Shown: positions 12,511 through 21,377 of the stretch, in pieces
How the letters are laid out: every line of letters starts with the position of its first letter
Numbering within the stretch: position 1 is the first letter of the stretch
From: Prostheceraeus crozeri
Taxonomy: Eukaryota > Platyhelminthes > Polycladida > Euryleptidae
Assembly (NCBI GenBank): GCA_907163375.1
Contig: CAJQUW010003440.1
Span: 62,001-126,000 of the forward strand
Direction of reading: 5' to 3'
Length of the DNA: 64,000 nucleotides
The notes under the pieces: generated by a model
What the model saw: the letters and a program-made list of their open reading frames with translations, nothing else
The model's database searches: none
What the model was told of the DNA's origin: nothing
Made by a program: the position numbers and the translations under genes

Positions 12511-13814
12511 GGAAAATGATATCAGAATCTTTCTTTACCAGATCAATAAAAATAGCCAAGAATTGCTAATATTATAATTATTATCTGCCTTTCAGATTTT
12601 TCCAGGTTGCTTGATAATCATGATTCGTATCCAGATTAATTATCTTTCCTGTAATTGCAGTTGAGACATAGTCGTGAATTTACTATCATTACCGCGTAGC
12701 TGTTATTATTTTGCTATCTTAAACTGCAGCTTCTGTAAAAAAGTCACATCAATTTCATTTTGTCTTGTAATAAGTGGGAAATGTGTTACTTAAAACTGTT
12801 GCTAAGACATTGCCTAAATGGCATTGATAATATGCTCGAACTTAATTTCAATTTCATATCAAGTCTCTAGCTCATTCAAAATTCAACGGTTCATCCGTAA
12901 TTTTTTACTCCCTACCACGCTTCAGTATTCTTTACCGGACAGTAATTCTAAGACTTGTTAAAATGAAATTTATTATATAGATGGCTTTTAGTAGATGACG
13001 CCACGTCGAGAGGAGATTGAACACTCTTCACAACATTTGTGCTATTGTAAAAGGTTTTTTATTCAAGTCTAATCAATCCTTTTCTGTTAGAAATCATACG
13101 ATATAGTTAGATGCAGTACTTAATGGAAATATTGAATAGCTCTCTTCTAACTACTTTATAACAAATAAAAATAATAACTGTAGCTGAGCAAGACTGTAGT
13201 AGCTAAACATTAAAATACTTACTATTTGTCCGTCATATCCTATAGAAACGAATCGCTGTTTTTGGGTATAGTTAGTTAGTTCTTAGTAGCATTTTGAAAT
13301 TTTCTGTCTGCTAGAGGTTGGATTTTTCAGATGGAGGATTGACTTTGAAGAGCTAATTGATCCTTTTCTGCAAAAGCCTCCGAGTTTCTCCGATGCAGCA
13401 CTGATGGCAGTGTCAATTTATTTATGCTAATGCAAGAAAGGATGGCCAACTGCAGTCATGCTCATAGCTATTTAGCTATTTCTTTCATTTTTAAGTGATT
13501 ATGTTGGTTGTTAGGAAACTAGGTCATCAGATATTTCTAATAAGGACTGTATATACACATGATTAATTTATTCTAGATGTTTGATGTCTAAATAAAATTC
13601 AGCGTGTTCATTTTGACAAGTCTCATATCATGTAATTCTGTATCAGATTTTAATACTTGTGTGATTATGCGATTGTTTCAGTCCCCTTTTTATGATGAGA
13701 ACATACACATTTGAACTTCAGAATTGTATTTTATCTCACAAACAGCACAGCTATCCGCTACGTAAGTTTAACCAATTAAATCAGGGAGTTTTGAATTGCA
13801 GTCAGCTTGATTAT
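12511..13814. other. No recognised gene
   Basis: AT-rich; nothing supportable was seen. Confidence 0.35.
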
Positions 13815-14129
13815 CCCATGAAGTGCGACACAGGTGCGTCAATCTTGCGATTTTCTTTTCTGCAGTACCGCATTAGTTCCGTTCCCGATTATCCATCTTG
13901 GCCACAGCAACAATGCCGTAACACTAGTTATGGCGATACATATAATAGCTACGCTATTGATGTACACATCCCCCGCCATATTTTGAGCCAGAGAAACGGG
14001 GATGTATCGCCATAACTAGTGTCACGGCATTGTTGCTGTGGCCCAGATAGATAATCGGGAATGGAAAAAATGCGGTATTGCAGAAAAGCAAATCGCAAGA
14101 TTGACGCACCCGCGTCGGCGCTTCATGGG
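13815..14129. repeat. Inverted repeat with ~127-bp arms, 60-bp spacer
   Basis: The left arm 13815-13941 and right arm 14002-14129 are reverse complements with few mismatches; both contain TTGTTGCTGTGGCC or its complement and the ATGTATCGCCATAACTAGTG boundary. The arms sit just beyond the PLE 5' region. Confidence 0.8.
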
Positions 14130-14284
14130 TAGCACCTCATTTCGGCGTCGGCTCGGTGTGGAGCCGCTGCGTGCACGGTAAATGCATGCGCGCTGACGAC
14201 GGGTATTTTGTGGCAACATTGGGCTATTTTTTGCTGGGCCAACGTCGTTTACACGCCGGTGCATGTGGGCTTACGTGGGATTAA

Positions 14285-15099
14285 CTAGACTAAAACGGCC
14301 ATTTCCTGATGGTGGCCGGCACCTGCTACCATTCGGGTAGCCCACGGGGCCATTGGGCAAAACGGTATCTTCCCATGTTGGGGCCGACGGGGCTGTGCTA
14401 CTTGGGTTCTCCCTTTTGGAGGATTAAAATTAGAATGGTTTTGGACTAGGCTGACATCGTTTGTTATAGTATTGTGAAAAAATTCGGAGAGTCTTAAACG
14501 TCTCGTGTAAGTTTTGACATCTGATGAAAGCTCACTAATATTTTCTCGTGGAGTAGGGGCAAATTTGGGACCCTTTGACAATAGTTCGATTTCTGCTTCG
14601 TCTAATGGTCGATGAGATAGATTGATTATTTTTGGCTTTACACATACCGATATTTCATTTGTGTCATTGCTCTCTTTTGAGGTATTCTCCTCGTAAGATT
14701 CAGTTTGCCTCCACCTAAATAATGATTTTGGGGATTTTGAATGTGGAGATTTTGAGGATTCTCGTTATTCATATTTTGCGTATTGTGATGTTCTCTTGAG
14801 TTCAAATGAGCATTTTTAAATGTTTGAAAATCATCTCTCGTTTGGTGTCGTGGAAAAATGTTGATACTGGGGATTGAACCCACGTTGTCGATATCGATGA
14901 TTTGTGTTAGTTGAGCCTCGATAATTTCGAATTGGCTTGGATTGATCTCTTCTTTGAAAATGTCGAGAATCAGAGTGATAATTGTATTGTTGCATTTTCT
15001 GATTTGCTTGAAATTGGTTATACATATTAGTTTTAACCAAAGTCTTCCTCACAGTTGGTCTAGTAGCAGTGTTCATGTTGCCAGTTAGATTTAATCGTG
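14285..15099 (-). pseudogene. Penelope-like element 5' coding region, decayed
   Basis: Overlapping minus-strand frames give an N/R/Q-rich N-terminus (14831-15076) and then LLSKGPKFAPTP with a basic helix (14285-14640). This is a signature I associate with the region just upstream of the PLE/GIY-YIG reverse transcriptase. The RT itself is absent. The segment abuts the left end of Polinton 1, and its last six bases form the Polinton target duplication. The PLE on the other side of Polinton 1 points the opposite way and has its own KFSPTP motif. Confidence 0.6.
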
Positions 15100-15390
15100 A
15101 GTAGTAAGTAAAACTCCACTTCTGGATAGCGCAAGATGGCCGCCGTCGCTGACGTCCCCCCCCTCTGGACCGGCAGAGTGTCGTGGTCGGCCGCCGTGGT
15201 GCTTCGGGTCTGACGTCCCCCCCCTCTGGCCGACCGTCGTATAGCGCGCGGTGATGTGGTGTCTAGGTTGGCGTGGTGTGCCGGCCAGGTTGGCGTGGTG
15301 TGCCGGCCAGGTTGGGAGGGTGGACTGTCGTAGCTCACCTGAAAAAATCCTAAGTGTCAGAGTGGATTTGTATGGGTAAAATTTTGAAAA
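15100..15390 (+). repeat. Polinton 1 left terminal inverted repeat
   Basis: Matches the complement of about 37760-38050. It includes two G/C-tract blocks (TCTGGCC/TCTGGACC with runs of C) and three near-identical GGCCGGCACACCACGCCAAC units. Open frames here are mirrored at the other end and are not genes. Confidence 0.85.
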
Positions 15391-16330
15391 TTTTCCAAAG
15401 TGTGGAATTTCGACCTGGGACCGTCACCAAAACATTTTTCATCAAATTTCACTGACCTCCCCCCCCCCGCCCGACAGCAATCTTCTAACTTTGGTTCTAG
15501 TGAACGGATTTTGTTCCTTTGAGTTGCATTCGAAAGAGGAGAAAAAACTGCTCGACGACATTTTTTGTTGCGAGTCAATCGGACCAGCCGTTCAAAAGTT
15601 AGAGCGGTTACAAGATTTTAGGTCGGAGCTCGCTCACCTGAAAAAATCCTAAGTGTCAGAGTGACTTTGTATGGGTAAAATTTTGAAAATTTTCCAAAGT
15701 GTGGAATTTCGACCTGGGACCGTCACCAAAACATTTTTCATCAAATTTCACTGACCCCCCCACGACAGCAATCTTCTAACTTTGGTTCTAGTGAACGGAT
15801 TTTGTTCGTTCGAGTTGCATTCGAAAGAGGAGAAAAACTGCTCGACGACATTTTTTGTTGCGAGTCAATCGGAACCGCCGTTCAAAAGTTAGAGCGGTTA
15901 CAAGATTTTAGGTCGGAGCTCGCTCACCTGAAAAAATCCTAAGTGTCAGAGTGGCTTTGTATGGGTAAAATTTTGAAAATTTTCCAAAGTGTGGAATTTC
16001 GACCTGGGACCGTCACCAAAACATTTTTCATCAAATTTCACTGACCTCCCCCCCCCTCTGGACAGCTAGCTTCGATCTTGGCTTCTAGTGGACGGATTTT
16101 GTCGTGCTATAGCTCGTTTGAAAGCTAAGAGTGAGACAAATTCAGTGAAAGAAACGGCTTGTTCATATCTGTCTTCGTTCAAAAGTTAGAGCGGTTACAA
16201 GATTTTAGGTCGGAGCTCGCTCACCTGAAAAAATCCTGTGTCAGAGTGGCTTTGTATGGGTAAAATTTTGAAAATTTTCCAAAGTGTGGAATTTCGACCT
16301 GGGACCTTCAACAAAACATTTTTCATCAAA
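15335..16330. repeat. Subterminal tandem repeats, ~295-bp unit
   Basis: Three near-complete and one partial copy start at about 15335, 15630, 15925 and 16220. Each opens with CTCACCTGAAAAAATCCT and contains GGAATTTCGACCTGGGACC and a poly-C tract. The third copy carries a diverged middle. The last partial copy is followed at 16360-16480 by an inverted copy, giving a hairpin around the G-tract at 16340-16360. Confidence 0.85.
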
Positions 16331-16645
16331 TTTCTCTGAACGAGGGGGGGGAGGGGGGGCCAGTGAAATTTGATGAAAAATGTTTTGGTAAAGGTCCCAG
16401 GTCGAAATTCGGAAGTTTTAAATTTTTCAAAATTTTCACCACACTGGAGCTCTCACACTTAGGAATTTTTTCACTTGTGGCATGTTACATGGACATGTGC
16501 TGACGGACCAACTTCCCGTGGTCATATGAGAATGGTTCAGGTGTCATATGATAGAGAATGATGAGACGAATCGTTTGCAACAAACCGCATGTCCCTACAA
16601 TGAATACTTTCGGAGATAGAGCCATTTTAAGTTTTCTTCCGAGCA

Positions 16646-16653
16646 TATATAAA
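16646..16653 (+). promoter_or_regulatory. TATA box of left-end gene 1
   Basis: TATATAAA in a GC-poor context. About 25-30 nt downstream lies a TCACTTC initiator-like sequence, and a donor-like GAG|GTAAGC is at 16693. Confidence 0.55.
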
Positions 16654-17274
16654 CCCCCTACAACGTAAGTCTGATCACTTCATCGAAAGACGAGGTAAGC
16701 GACGGTCGTCGCTCTGAGCTCCCGATATCGGGTGTTTCAAAGGGCTCTATCTTTTGAAGTAGGCAAGCTATCTTCTTACTTCAAAGTTTGTATGATAGAG
16801 TTTGATAGTGTTTTTACTACTGATAAAATTTTTTAAAAGTAGTATGAGTAGTAAAATGCGGAATTTTTTAAAAGTTCTTAATTTTTAGTTTTTTCAAAGT
16901 TTTAACATATAGACTAAGGTTTTCAAGTATCCTGAGTTCAAATCTGCTATCAGATTTGAAATTTGACTAAGTCTAAGGCAGCTTTGAGGGGTTAGATCCC
17001 AGCTACTGATCACTACCTTTGACTCGGCGTTCCTGTTACCACTTCGGGGCAGTGACAATGATGTCTTCAGCTGTAAAGAGCGGGTATCGGGGAAGATCTC
17101 TCACTTCCCTAGTGATCAGTACAAGGCCTTCGGGCTGTCGACGGGATCGAGTGCCACTCACTACACTCAAATCTATCATTCCTGACTAAGTGTAATACTT
17201 TAGGAATATGACTGTACTACATGATTCCAAACTTATACAAATTTCATTATCTTACAGTTAACAATAAATCAGGC

Positions 17275-18453
17275 ATGGCAAACGATAAGAATCGTAAATT
17301 TCACATCAAAATGTGCTCATGTGGGCGAATTAATCGCAGTGCGGACGCCAAGGCGCATGTGAAGAAGGCGGGCACCGGCCACATGATTATCTTGAATAGG
17401 GTTGCGTGTGTGAAGTGCAGAGGGCTGAAGGGTGATGAGGATGAGGCGCGTTTTTACAGAGTGCATGCTGACTGTAGTGGTGGTTTAGTGACTGATTTGA
17501 GATTTACGCAGTTGATTGTGGAAGAGAGGGAGCGAATGTTGGCGATCGAGCGAGAGGGTAAGGCTGAGAATGTTGTTGAGAATGTTGTTGAGAATGATGA
17601 GTTGGCGAGAGCGGTTGCGTCGTTGGAGGGTGAGATTGAGCGAAAGAGAGTGCTTGAGAGTGATGATGAGGATGATGTGGATTTAGATAGGGAGCGTGTG
17701 AGGAAGCGTGTGAGGAAGTTGAGCTCTTCGTCGTCGGAGGTGTCAAACATTGTCATCACCGACCCCCCGAAGAGCTCATCTTCCCCAAAAGTGAAGAGTG
17801 GTGGGATTCGTGTGCAGTCGGCGAGGTGGTTGAAGGATGAAGAGAAGAGGCATGTTTCGCAGCAGATGGCGCATGATTCGTTGGTTAATAAGTATGAGAG
17901 TTTGAAGAAAGTGAAGGATGAAGTTGTGAAGGAGTTGGATGAGTTGAAAAAGAAGGAACTGAAGTCGAAGGAGGTAGCGGATGAAAATATTAGAATGAGG
18001 CGTAGTGTGACTGATTTGAAGAAAAAGACGCGAGAGTTGGAAGAGAAGAATGATGAGTGTGAGAAGAGGGCGAGTGCTGCGGAGAGAAGAATGAGAGATG
18101 CAGAAGCGAAGTTTGAGGAGATGATGAAGGAGATGAGTGTGTTGAGAGCGAGGAATGTTGAGTTGGAGAGGACTGTGGCTCGGCGGGGTGATGAGAGGCA
18201 GGCGTATGAGAAGTTGGAGCGCATGAGGGATGAGTGGGAACGTGTGAATGAGGATCGTTTGTTTGAGTTTCACATCCCTATTCGGGATAATCATTTGGCC
18301 GGCGAAGTATTAGTAAATCAAAGCCTCGACGAAAGTATAATATGCTATAACGGCCATCCAACGAAAAAATGTTTGTATGCCAGCCTACGAATGCGCGGTC
18401 ACTTGCACAAATTCTCGATTCGGAAGCGCGCGAGACTGCCAAAGGATGGCTAA
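17275..18453 (+). CDS. Left-end gene 1: Cys/His-rich plus long coiled-coil protein
   Basis: I do not recognise the family. The frame is open upstream to 17221, but a good acceptor (TTATCTTACAG, ending 17257) suggests the mRNA is spliced just before the ATG at 17275, giving 392 residues. The N-terminus has Cys/His pairs (CSCG, then CVKC, then H-x-x-C) that could form a zinc ribbon. An acidic/Ser-rich linker follows, then about 150 residues of charged heptad-like coiled coil. Codons in the coiled coil are strikingly G/A-rich; the last 60 codons look different in composition and may be a separate addition. A 3'UTR intron (18458-18518) and a histone-type stem-loop follow the stop. Confidence 0.65.
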   Translation: MANDKNRKFHIKMCSCGRINRSADAKAHVKKAGTGHMIILNRVACVKCRGLKGDEDEARFYRVHADCSGGLVTDLRFTQLIVEERERMLAIEREGKAENVVENVVENDELARAVASLEGEIERKRVLESDDEDDVDLDRERVRKRVRKLSSSSSEVSNIVITDPPKSSSSPKVKSGGIRVQSARWLKDEEKRHVSQQMAHDSLVNKYESLKKVKDEVVKELDELKKKELKSKEVADENIRMRRSVTDLKKKTRELEEKNDECEKRASAAERRMRDAEAKFEEMMKEMSVLRARNVELERTVARRGDERQAYEKLERMRDEWERVNEDRLFEFHIPIRDNHLAGEVLVNQSLDESIICYNGHPTKKCLYASLRMRGHLHKFSIRKRARLPKDG

Positions 18454-18457
18454 CTTG

Positions 18458-18518
18458 GTAAGTGAAAAAGTAAATAAAATAGTATATCCTATTCTAATAC
18501 ATATCATTTTCATTGCAG
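18458..18518 (+). other. Probable 61-nt intron after gene 1 stop
   Basis: Donor GTAAGT at 18458 and acceptor TTTTCATTGCAG ending 18518, with short-intron spacing similar to the polB introns. It lies 4 nt after the stop codon, so the stem-loop would be about 57 nt from the stop in the mature RNA. Confidence 0.55.
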
Positions 18519-18552
18519 ATCTTTGCCCGCCTTCACCACCCCATCACGACAC

Positions 18553-18700
18553 TCCCGAGAACGAACCATCGGCTCTCTTAAGGGCCACCTAGGGGCAAGA
18601 CATGATAGAACCTCCACGCGGTTTGCCCTGGGCAGTCTTCGGACTGGCGAATACTATCATTAAGTTGAATCTGCTATCAGTCAACTTGAACGTTGCGTCG
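18553..18700 (+). repeat. ~145-bp 3'-end module, copy 1 of 3
   Basis: The same module, from CCCGAGAACGAACCATC to about CAGTCAACTTGAACGTTG, recurs at about 19030-19170 and 19552-19695, each time directly after a gene. It contains the stem-loop and over 100 bp of conserved downstream DNA. Confidence 0.85.
18571..18586 (+). terminator. Histone-mRNA-type 3' stem-loop, copy 1
   Basis: GGCTCTCTTAAGGGCC fits the metazoan histone 3' stem-loop consensus GGYYYUHHUHARRRCC at every position: six base pairs (one G-U) and a four-base loop. ACC follows, as in histone mRNAs, then a purine-rich GGGGCAAGACATGATAGAA resembling a U7 snRNA target. Confidence 0.6.
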
Positions 18701-18750
18701 CGTTAGAGGGGTACATAAACCACTGCATCTCATTTCATTTCATTTCAATC

Positions 18751-19017
18751 ATGCAGACGCCGAACAGTCAAGTCAGCTCTCCTCGCGGACCGCAGTTAAG
18801 GCCGCGAAATTTATTTGAGGAGTTTGCCAGGCTAGAGGAGCAAGACAGAGTTTTTAATAATCTTGCTCGGATTGGCAATCCGATGACAGCAACTGCTGTC
18901 AATCCAACGGAATGGCGCTACATTCCACTTTTTAGTCACGTGCCAATTAGCGTGGAAGTCGACAGTGCTACCAAAGAGAGAGTCAAAGACTCTCTCAGCA
19001 GAATTGGTAGGGTGTAA
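18751..19017 (+). CDS. Left-end gene 2: small hypothetical protein
   Basis: 88 residues, unrecognised. The ATG follows a CATTTCATTTCATTTCAATC leader. The frame ends 29 nt before a perfect copy of the histone-type stem-loop, the usual spacing for histone mRNAs. Composition is normal, with no membrane segment and no Cys/His motif. Its place between two copies of the repeated 3' module supports a real, separately expressed gene, probably made by duplication of a promoter-plus-3'-end cassette. Confidence 0.55.
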   Translation: MQTPNSQVSSPRGPQLRPRNLFEEFARLEEQDRVFNNLARIGNPMTATAVNPTEWRYIPLFSHVPISVEVDSATKERVKDSLSRIGRV

Positions 19018-19046
19018 GATGACGTTACTCCCGAGAATGAACCATC

Positions 19047-19062
19047 GGCTCTCTTAAGGGCC
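19047..19062 (+). terminator. Histone-mRNA-type 3' stem-loop, copy 2
   Basis: GGCTCTCTTAAGGGCC, identical to copy 1, followed by ACCA and GGGGCAAGACATGATAGAA. It starts 30 nt after the stop of gene 2. Confidence 0.6.
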
Positions 19063-19235
19063 ACCATGGGGCAAGACATGATAGAACCTCCACGCGGTTT
19101 GCCCTGGGCAGTCTTCGGACTGGCGAATACTATCATTAAGTTGAATCTGCTATCAGTCAACTTAAACATTATGCAGTCGATTGCTATCCCTGAAGCATTC
19201 TGATTCGCTGTTGAGCAATTCATTGTTGAAAACCC

Positions 19236-19243
19236 TATATAAG
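19236..19243 (+). promoter_or_regulatory. TATA box of left-end gene 3
   Basis: TATATAAG, with an initiator-like TTCTCATTC about 25-30 nt downstream and the ATG of gene 3 at 19284. Confidence 0.6.
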
Positions 19244-19283
19244 CCAGAAGATTGTAGCGCTTCTCATTCAATTTGAAGTCACA

Positions 19284-19538
19284 ATGGAAGCGACATCTGC
19301 CGACAACATCCCCGTCTTCATCGATGAAGACAACGCCATTCCCGAGTTCGTCATCCTCGACGAGTGGGATGAAGAGGATGAGAAGAAGGGGAAGATCAAG
19401 AGGATCGTTTGGACGGATGAGGTATGGACTCCAAATACCACTCGCATCCGAAAGGTGCCAGATGCACCAGTACGACCTCGGCGGTATAGGGTCTATGACA
19501 ACCTAACCGTCATACCCATTGACTATTCCAGCCAATAG
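19284..19538 (+). CDS. Left-end gene 3: small acidic/basic hypothetical protein
   Basis: 84 residues, unrecognised. An acidic first half (DEWDEEDEKKGK) leads into a basic, proline-containing second half. It has its own TATA box, and a stem-loop copy 32 nt after the stop. As for genes 1 and 2, nothing indicates the biochemical role. The extreme left position, opposite in direction to the virion genes, suggests an early or accessory function. Confidence 0.55.
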   Translation: MEATSADNIPVFIDEDNAIPEFVILDEWDEEDEKKGKIKRIVWTDEVWTPNTTRIRKVPDAPVRPRRYRVYDNLTVIPIDYSSQ

Positions 19539-19569
19539 TCAAATTCACACCCCCCGAGAACGAACCATC

Positions 19570-19585
19570 GGCTATCTTAAGGGCC
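19570..19585 (+). terminator. Histone-mRNA-type 3' stem-loop, copy 3 (one mismatch)
   Basis: GGCTATCTTAAGGGCC: one stem position is changed (A instead of a pyrimidine), which breaks one pair. ACCA and the purine-rich downstream region are conserved. Confidence 0.5.
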
Positions 19586-19699
19586 ACCATGGGGCAAGAC
19601 ATGATAGAACCTCCTCGCGGTTTGCCCTGGGCAGTCTTCGGACTGGCGAATACTATCATTAAGTTGAATCTGCTATCAGTCAACTTGAACGTTGCAAAT

Positions 19700-20029
19700 G
19701 AAGTTCGGTGTAATACTTCCTTTCGACGGGCGTTCCTGTAAAGGGCGGCGGTGAAACCCGTAGCTATGTATACCGCAAGGGACATTCGGCAATGGTCAAT
19801 CTTGTTTAACCTCTCTGCGTCATGTTTGCAAGTGATTGCCTCTGTCTCAACGTAGTATGCATTCGCGCCAGGGCGACATTTAGCCAACTGTCGAAGGTTG
19901 CCTAAAACTTTCCATTGCATACGTTATGAGAACCATGAGTTCTACCTGTCTCTATCAATGAGACGAATTGATGAATGGAATGAAATGGGAGGACACTCAC
20001 GCGCCACACGCAACATAACACACTTCTCT
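19700..20029. other. Noncoding stretch
   Basis: No gene supported. It leads into the 211-bp tandem repeats. Confidence 0.5.
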
Positions 20030-20655
20030 CTTCCGTAGTCTAACAAGCTCTTTACACATGGATCGCAGTCGATTGCTATCCCTGTATCAGAAGTGTAAGC
20101 TATCTTAATTTTATTTGACACTATTTCATCTATCATCATCATCGTCCATATGAAATGTTTTAAGATTTACAAGTTAGACTAAGCGTGCTACTATTTCCAA
20201 ATGAAAAAGTATACATGGTTAAATCATCCACTTAAGCCCATCCGTAGTCTAACAGGCTCTTTACACATGGATCGCAGTCGATTGCTATCCCTGTATCAGA
20301 AGTGTAAGCTATCTTAATTTTATTTGACACTATTTCATCTACCATCATCATCGTCCATATGAAATGTTTTAAGATTTACAAGTTAGACTAAGCGTGCTAC
20401 TATTTCCAAATGAAAATGTATACATGGTTAAATCATCCACTTAAGCCCATCCGTAGTCTAACAAGCTCTTTACACATGGATCACAGTCGATTGCTATCCC
20501 TGTATCAGAAGTGTAAGCTATCTTAATTTTATTTGACACTATTTCATCTACCATCATCGTCCATATAAAATGTTTTAAGATTTACAAGTTAGACTAAGCG
20601 TGCTACTATTTCCAAATGAAAATGTATACATGGTTAAATCATCCACTGAAGCCCC
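20030..20655. repeat. Three tandem copies of a ~211-bp unit
   Basis: Each copy contains CGATTGCTATCCCTGTATCA and ATGTTTTAAGATTTACAAG; the copies differ by a few bases and a small deletion in the third. A short shared block (CAGTCGATTGCTATCCCTG) also occurs upstream of left-end gene 3 (about 19173-19192), so the unit may hold a regulatory or origin-type sequence. Confidence 0.85.
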
Positions 20656-20704
20656 ATTCAAGTAAGTCAGTATGAAAGCAAAGATAATGCGAAATAAAAA
20701 TTTA

Positions 20705-21100
20705 TTATGGCATGTATTTCAAAAGGTCTTCATCGTCAATATCGTCCCAGAGTCTGGCTTCACATAGATAACAAAAACAGTTCAGTTGCTTTAATCGTTC
20801 TTCCACTGCGAGCCTCACTTTGTCAATATACTCCCACTCCTCCATAGTTCGTGGCTGGGAGTTAGGGGTGTACCACTCCCATAATTGGTGGAGGAATTTC
20901 GTGCTGGTGATCTCCATCACATCGTCAGTATCGTACTGGAGATACTTCCACCTCACGCCTGTTACGTCGGGACACTCCTTCTCACATACACTCTCTTCGT
21001 TGTCCGCTGGTAATAACACCTTCTCTACCTTCGTTGGAGCGTTTGGTGTTGAGGATGGAGAAGAGAATTTTGTGTTTGGTGTTGTCGGAGGGCTTGTCAT
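20705..21100 (-). CDS. Hypothetical 131-residue protein divergent from polB
   Basis: Unrecognised. The N-terminus is Pro/Ser/Thr-rich and the middle Glu/Trp-rich (LWEWYTP). A CFCYLC motif near the C-terminus could bind metal with an upstream Cys pair (residues about 39-43). It is transcribed away from polB, sharing a roughly 280-bp intergenic region with two CCAAT-type sequences (around 21157 and 21173). The polyadenylation signal AATAAA overlaps its stop. Confidence 0.55.
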   Translation of the reverse strand: MTSPPTTPNTKFSSPSSTPNAPTKVEKVLLPADNEESVCEKECPDVTGVRWKYLQYDTDDVMEITSTKFLHQLWEWYTPNSQPRTMEEWEYIDKVRLAVEERLKQLNCFCYLCEARLWDDIDDEDLLKYMP

Positions 21101-21197
21101 GTTGACTGTGAATAATGACTTTGAAATGTTTTCTAATTCTTAAGTATCAACAAGCAACCAATCAGAATGAACAGCCAATGAATGATGAATATGAAAG

Positions 21198-21209
21198 TAT
21201 ATATGTAAA
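21198..21209 (+). promoter_or_regulatory. TATA box of polB transcript
   Basis: TATATATGTAAA, with an initiator-like TCATTTCACTC about 25 nt downstream. CCAAT sequences lie about 30-45 bp upstream. Confidence 0.5.
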
Positions 21210-21377
21210 GTGACATTCGTGTCATTTCACTCTGTCTTTGAGACGCATAAGTGAACTGTTGTCTAGCGAATTCTGTTATTATTTGAGGCGTACAAGTGAA
21301 TTCCAAATTTGAGACGTATTATTTGAGTGAAGTCTCTATCTTGTTGAAGTATCAAGCTTAAACATAATTTCGTTGAA

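Noticed and set aside
15060..15338. A 92-codon minus frame mirrored at 37811-38086
   Set aside because: Both lie in the Polinton 1 terminal inverted repeats and arise from GC-rich repeats; the mirrored copy explains the matching frames, and composition is not protein-like.
17454..18294. Minus-strand frames of 256 and 172 codons opposite left-end gene 1
   Set aside because: Ser/Phe/Leu- and His/Leu-rich antisense shadows of the G/A-biased coiled-coil gene.
19740..19790. Possible rRNA-like or tRNA-like sequence (GGGCGGCGGTGAAACCCG)
   Set aside because: Too short, no cloverleaf or extended rRNA similarity could be seen.
18936..19920. Two minus frames sharing an FNLMIVFASPKTAQGKPRGG segment
   Set aside because: The shared segment is only the antisense of the repeated 145-bp 3' module, so their similarity is not evidence for a gene family.
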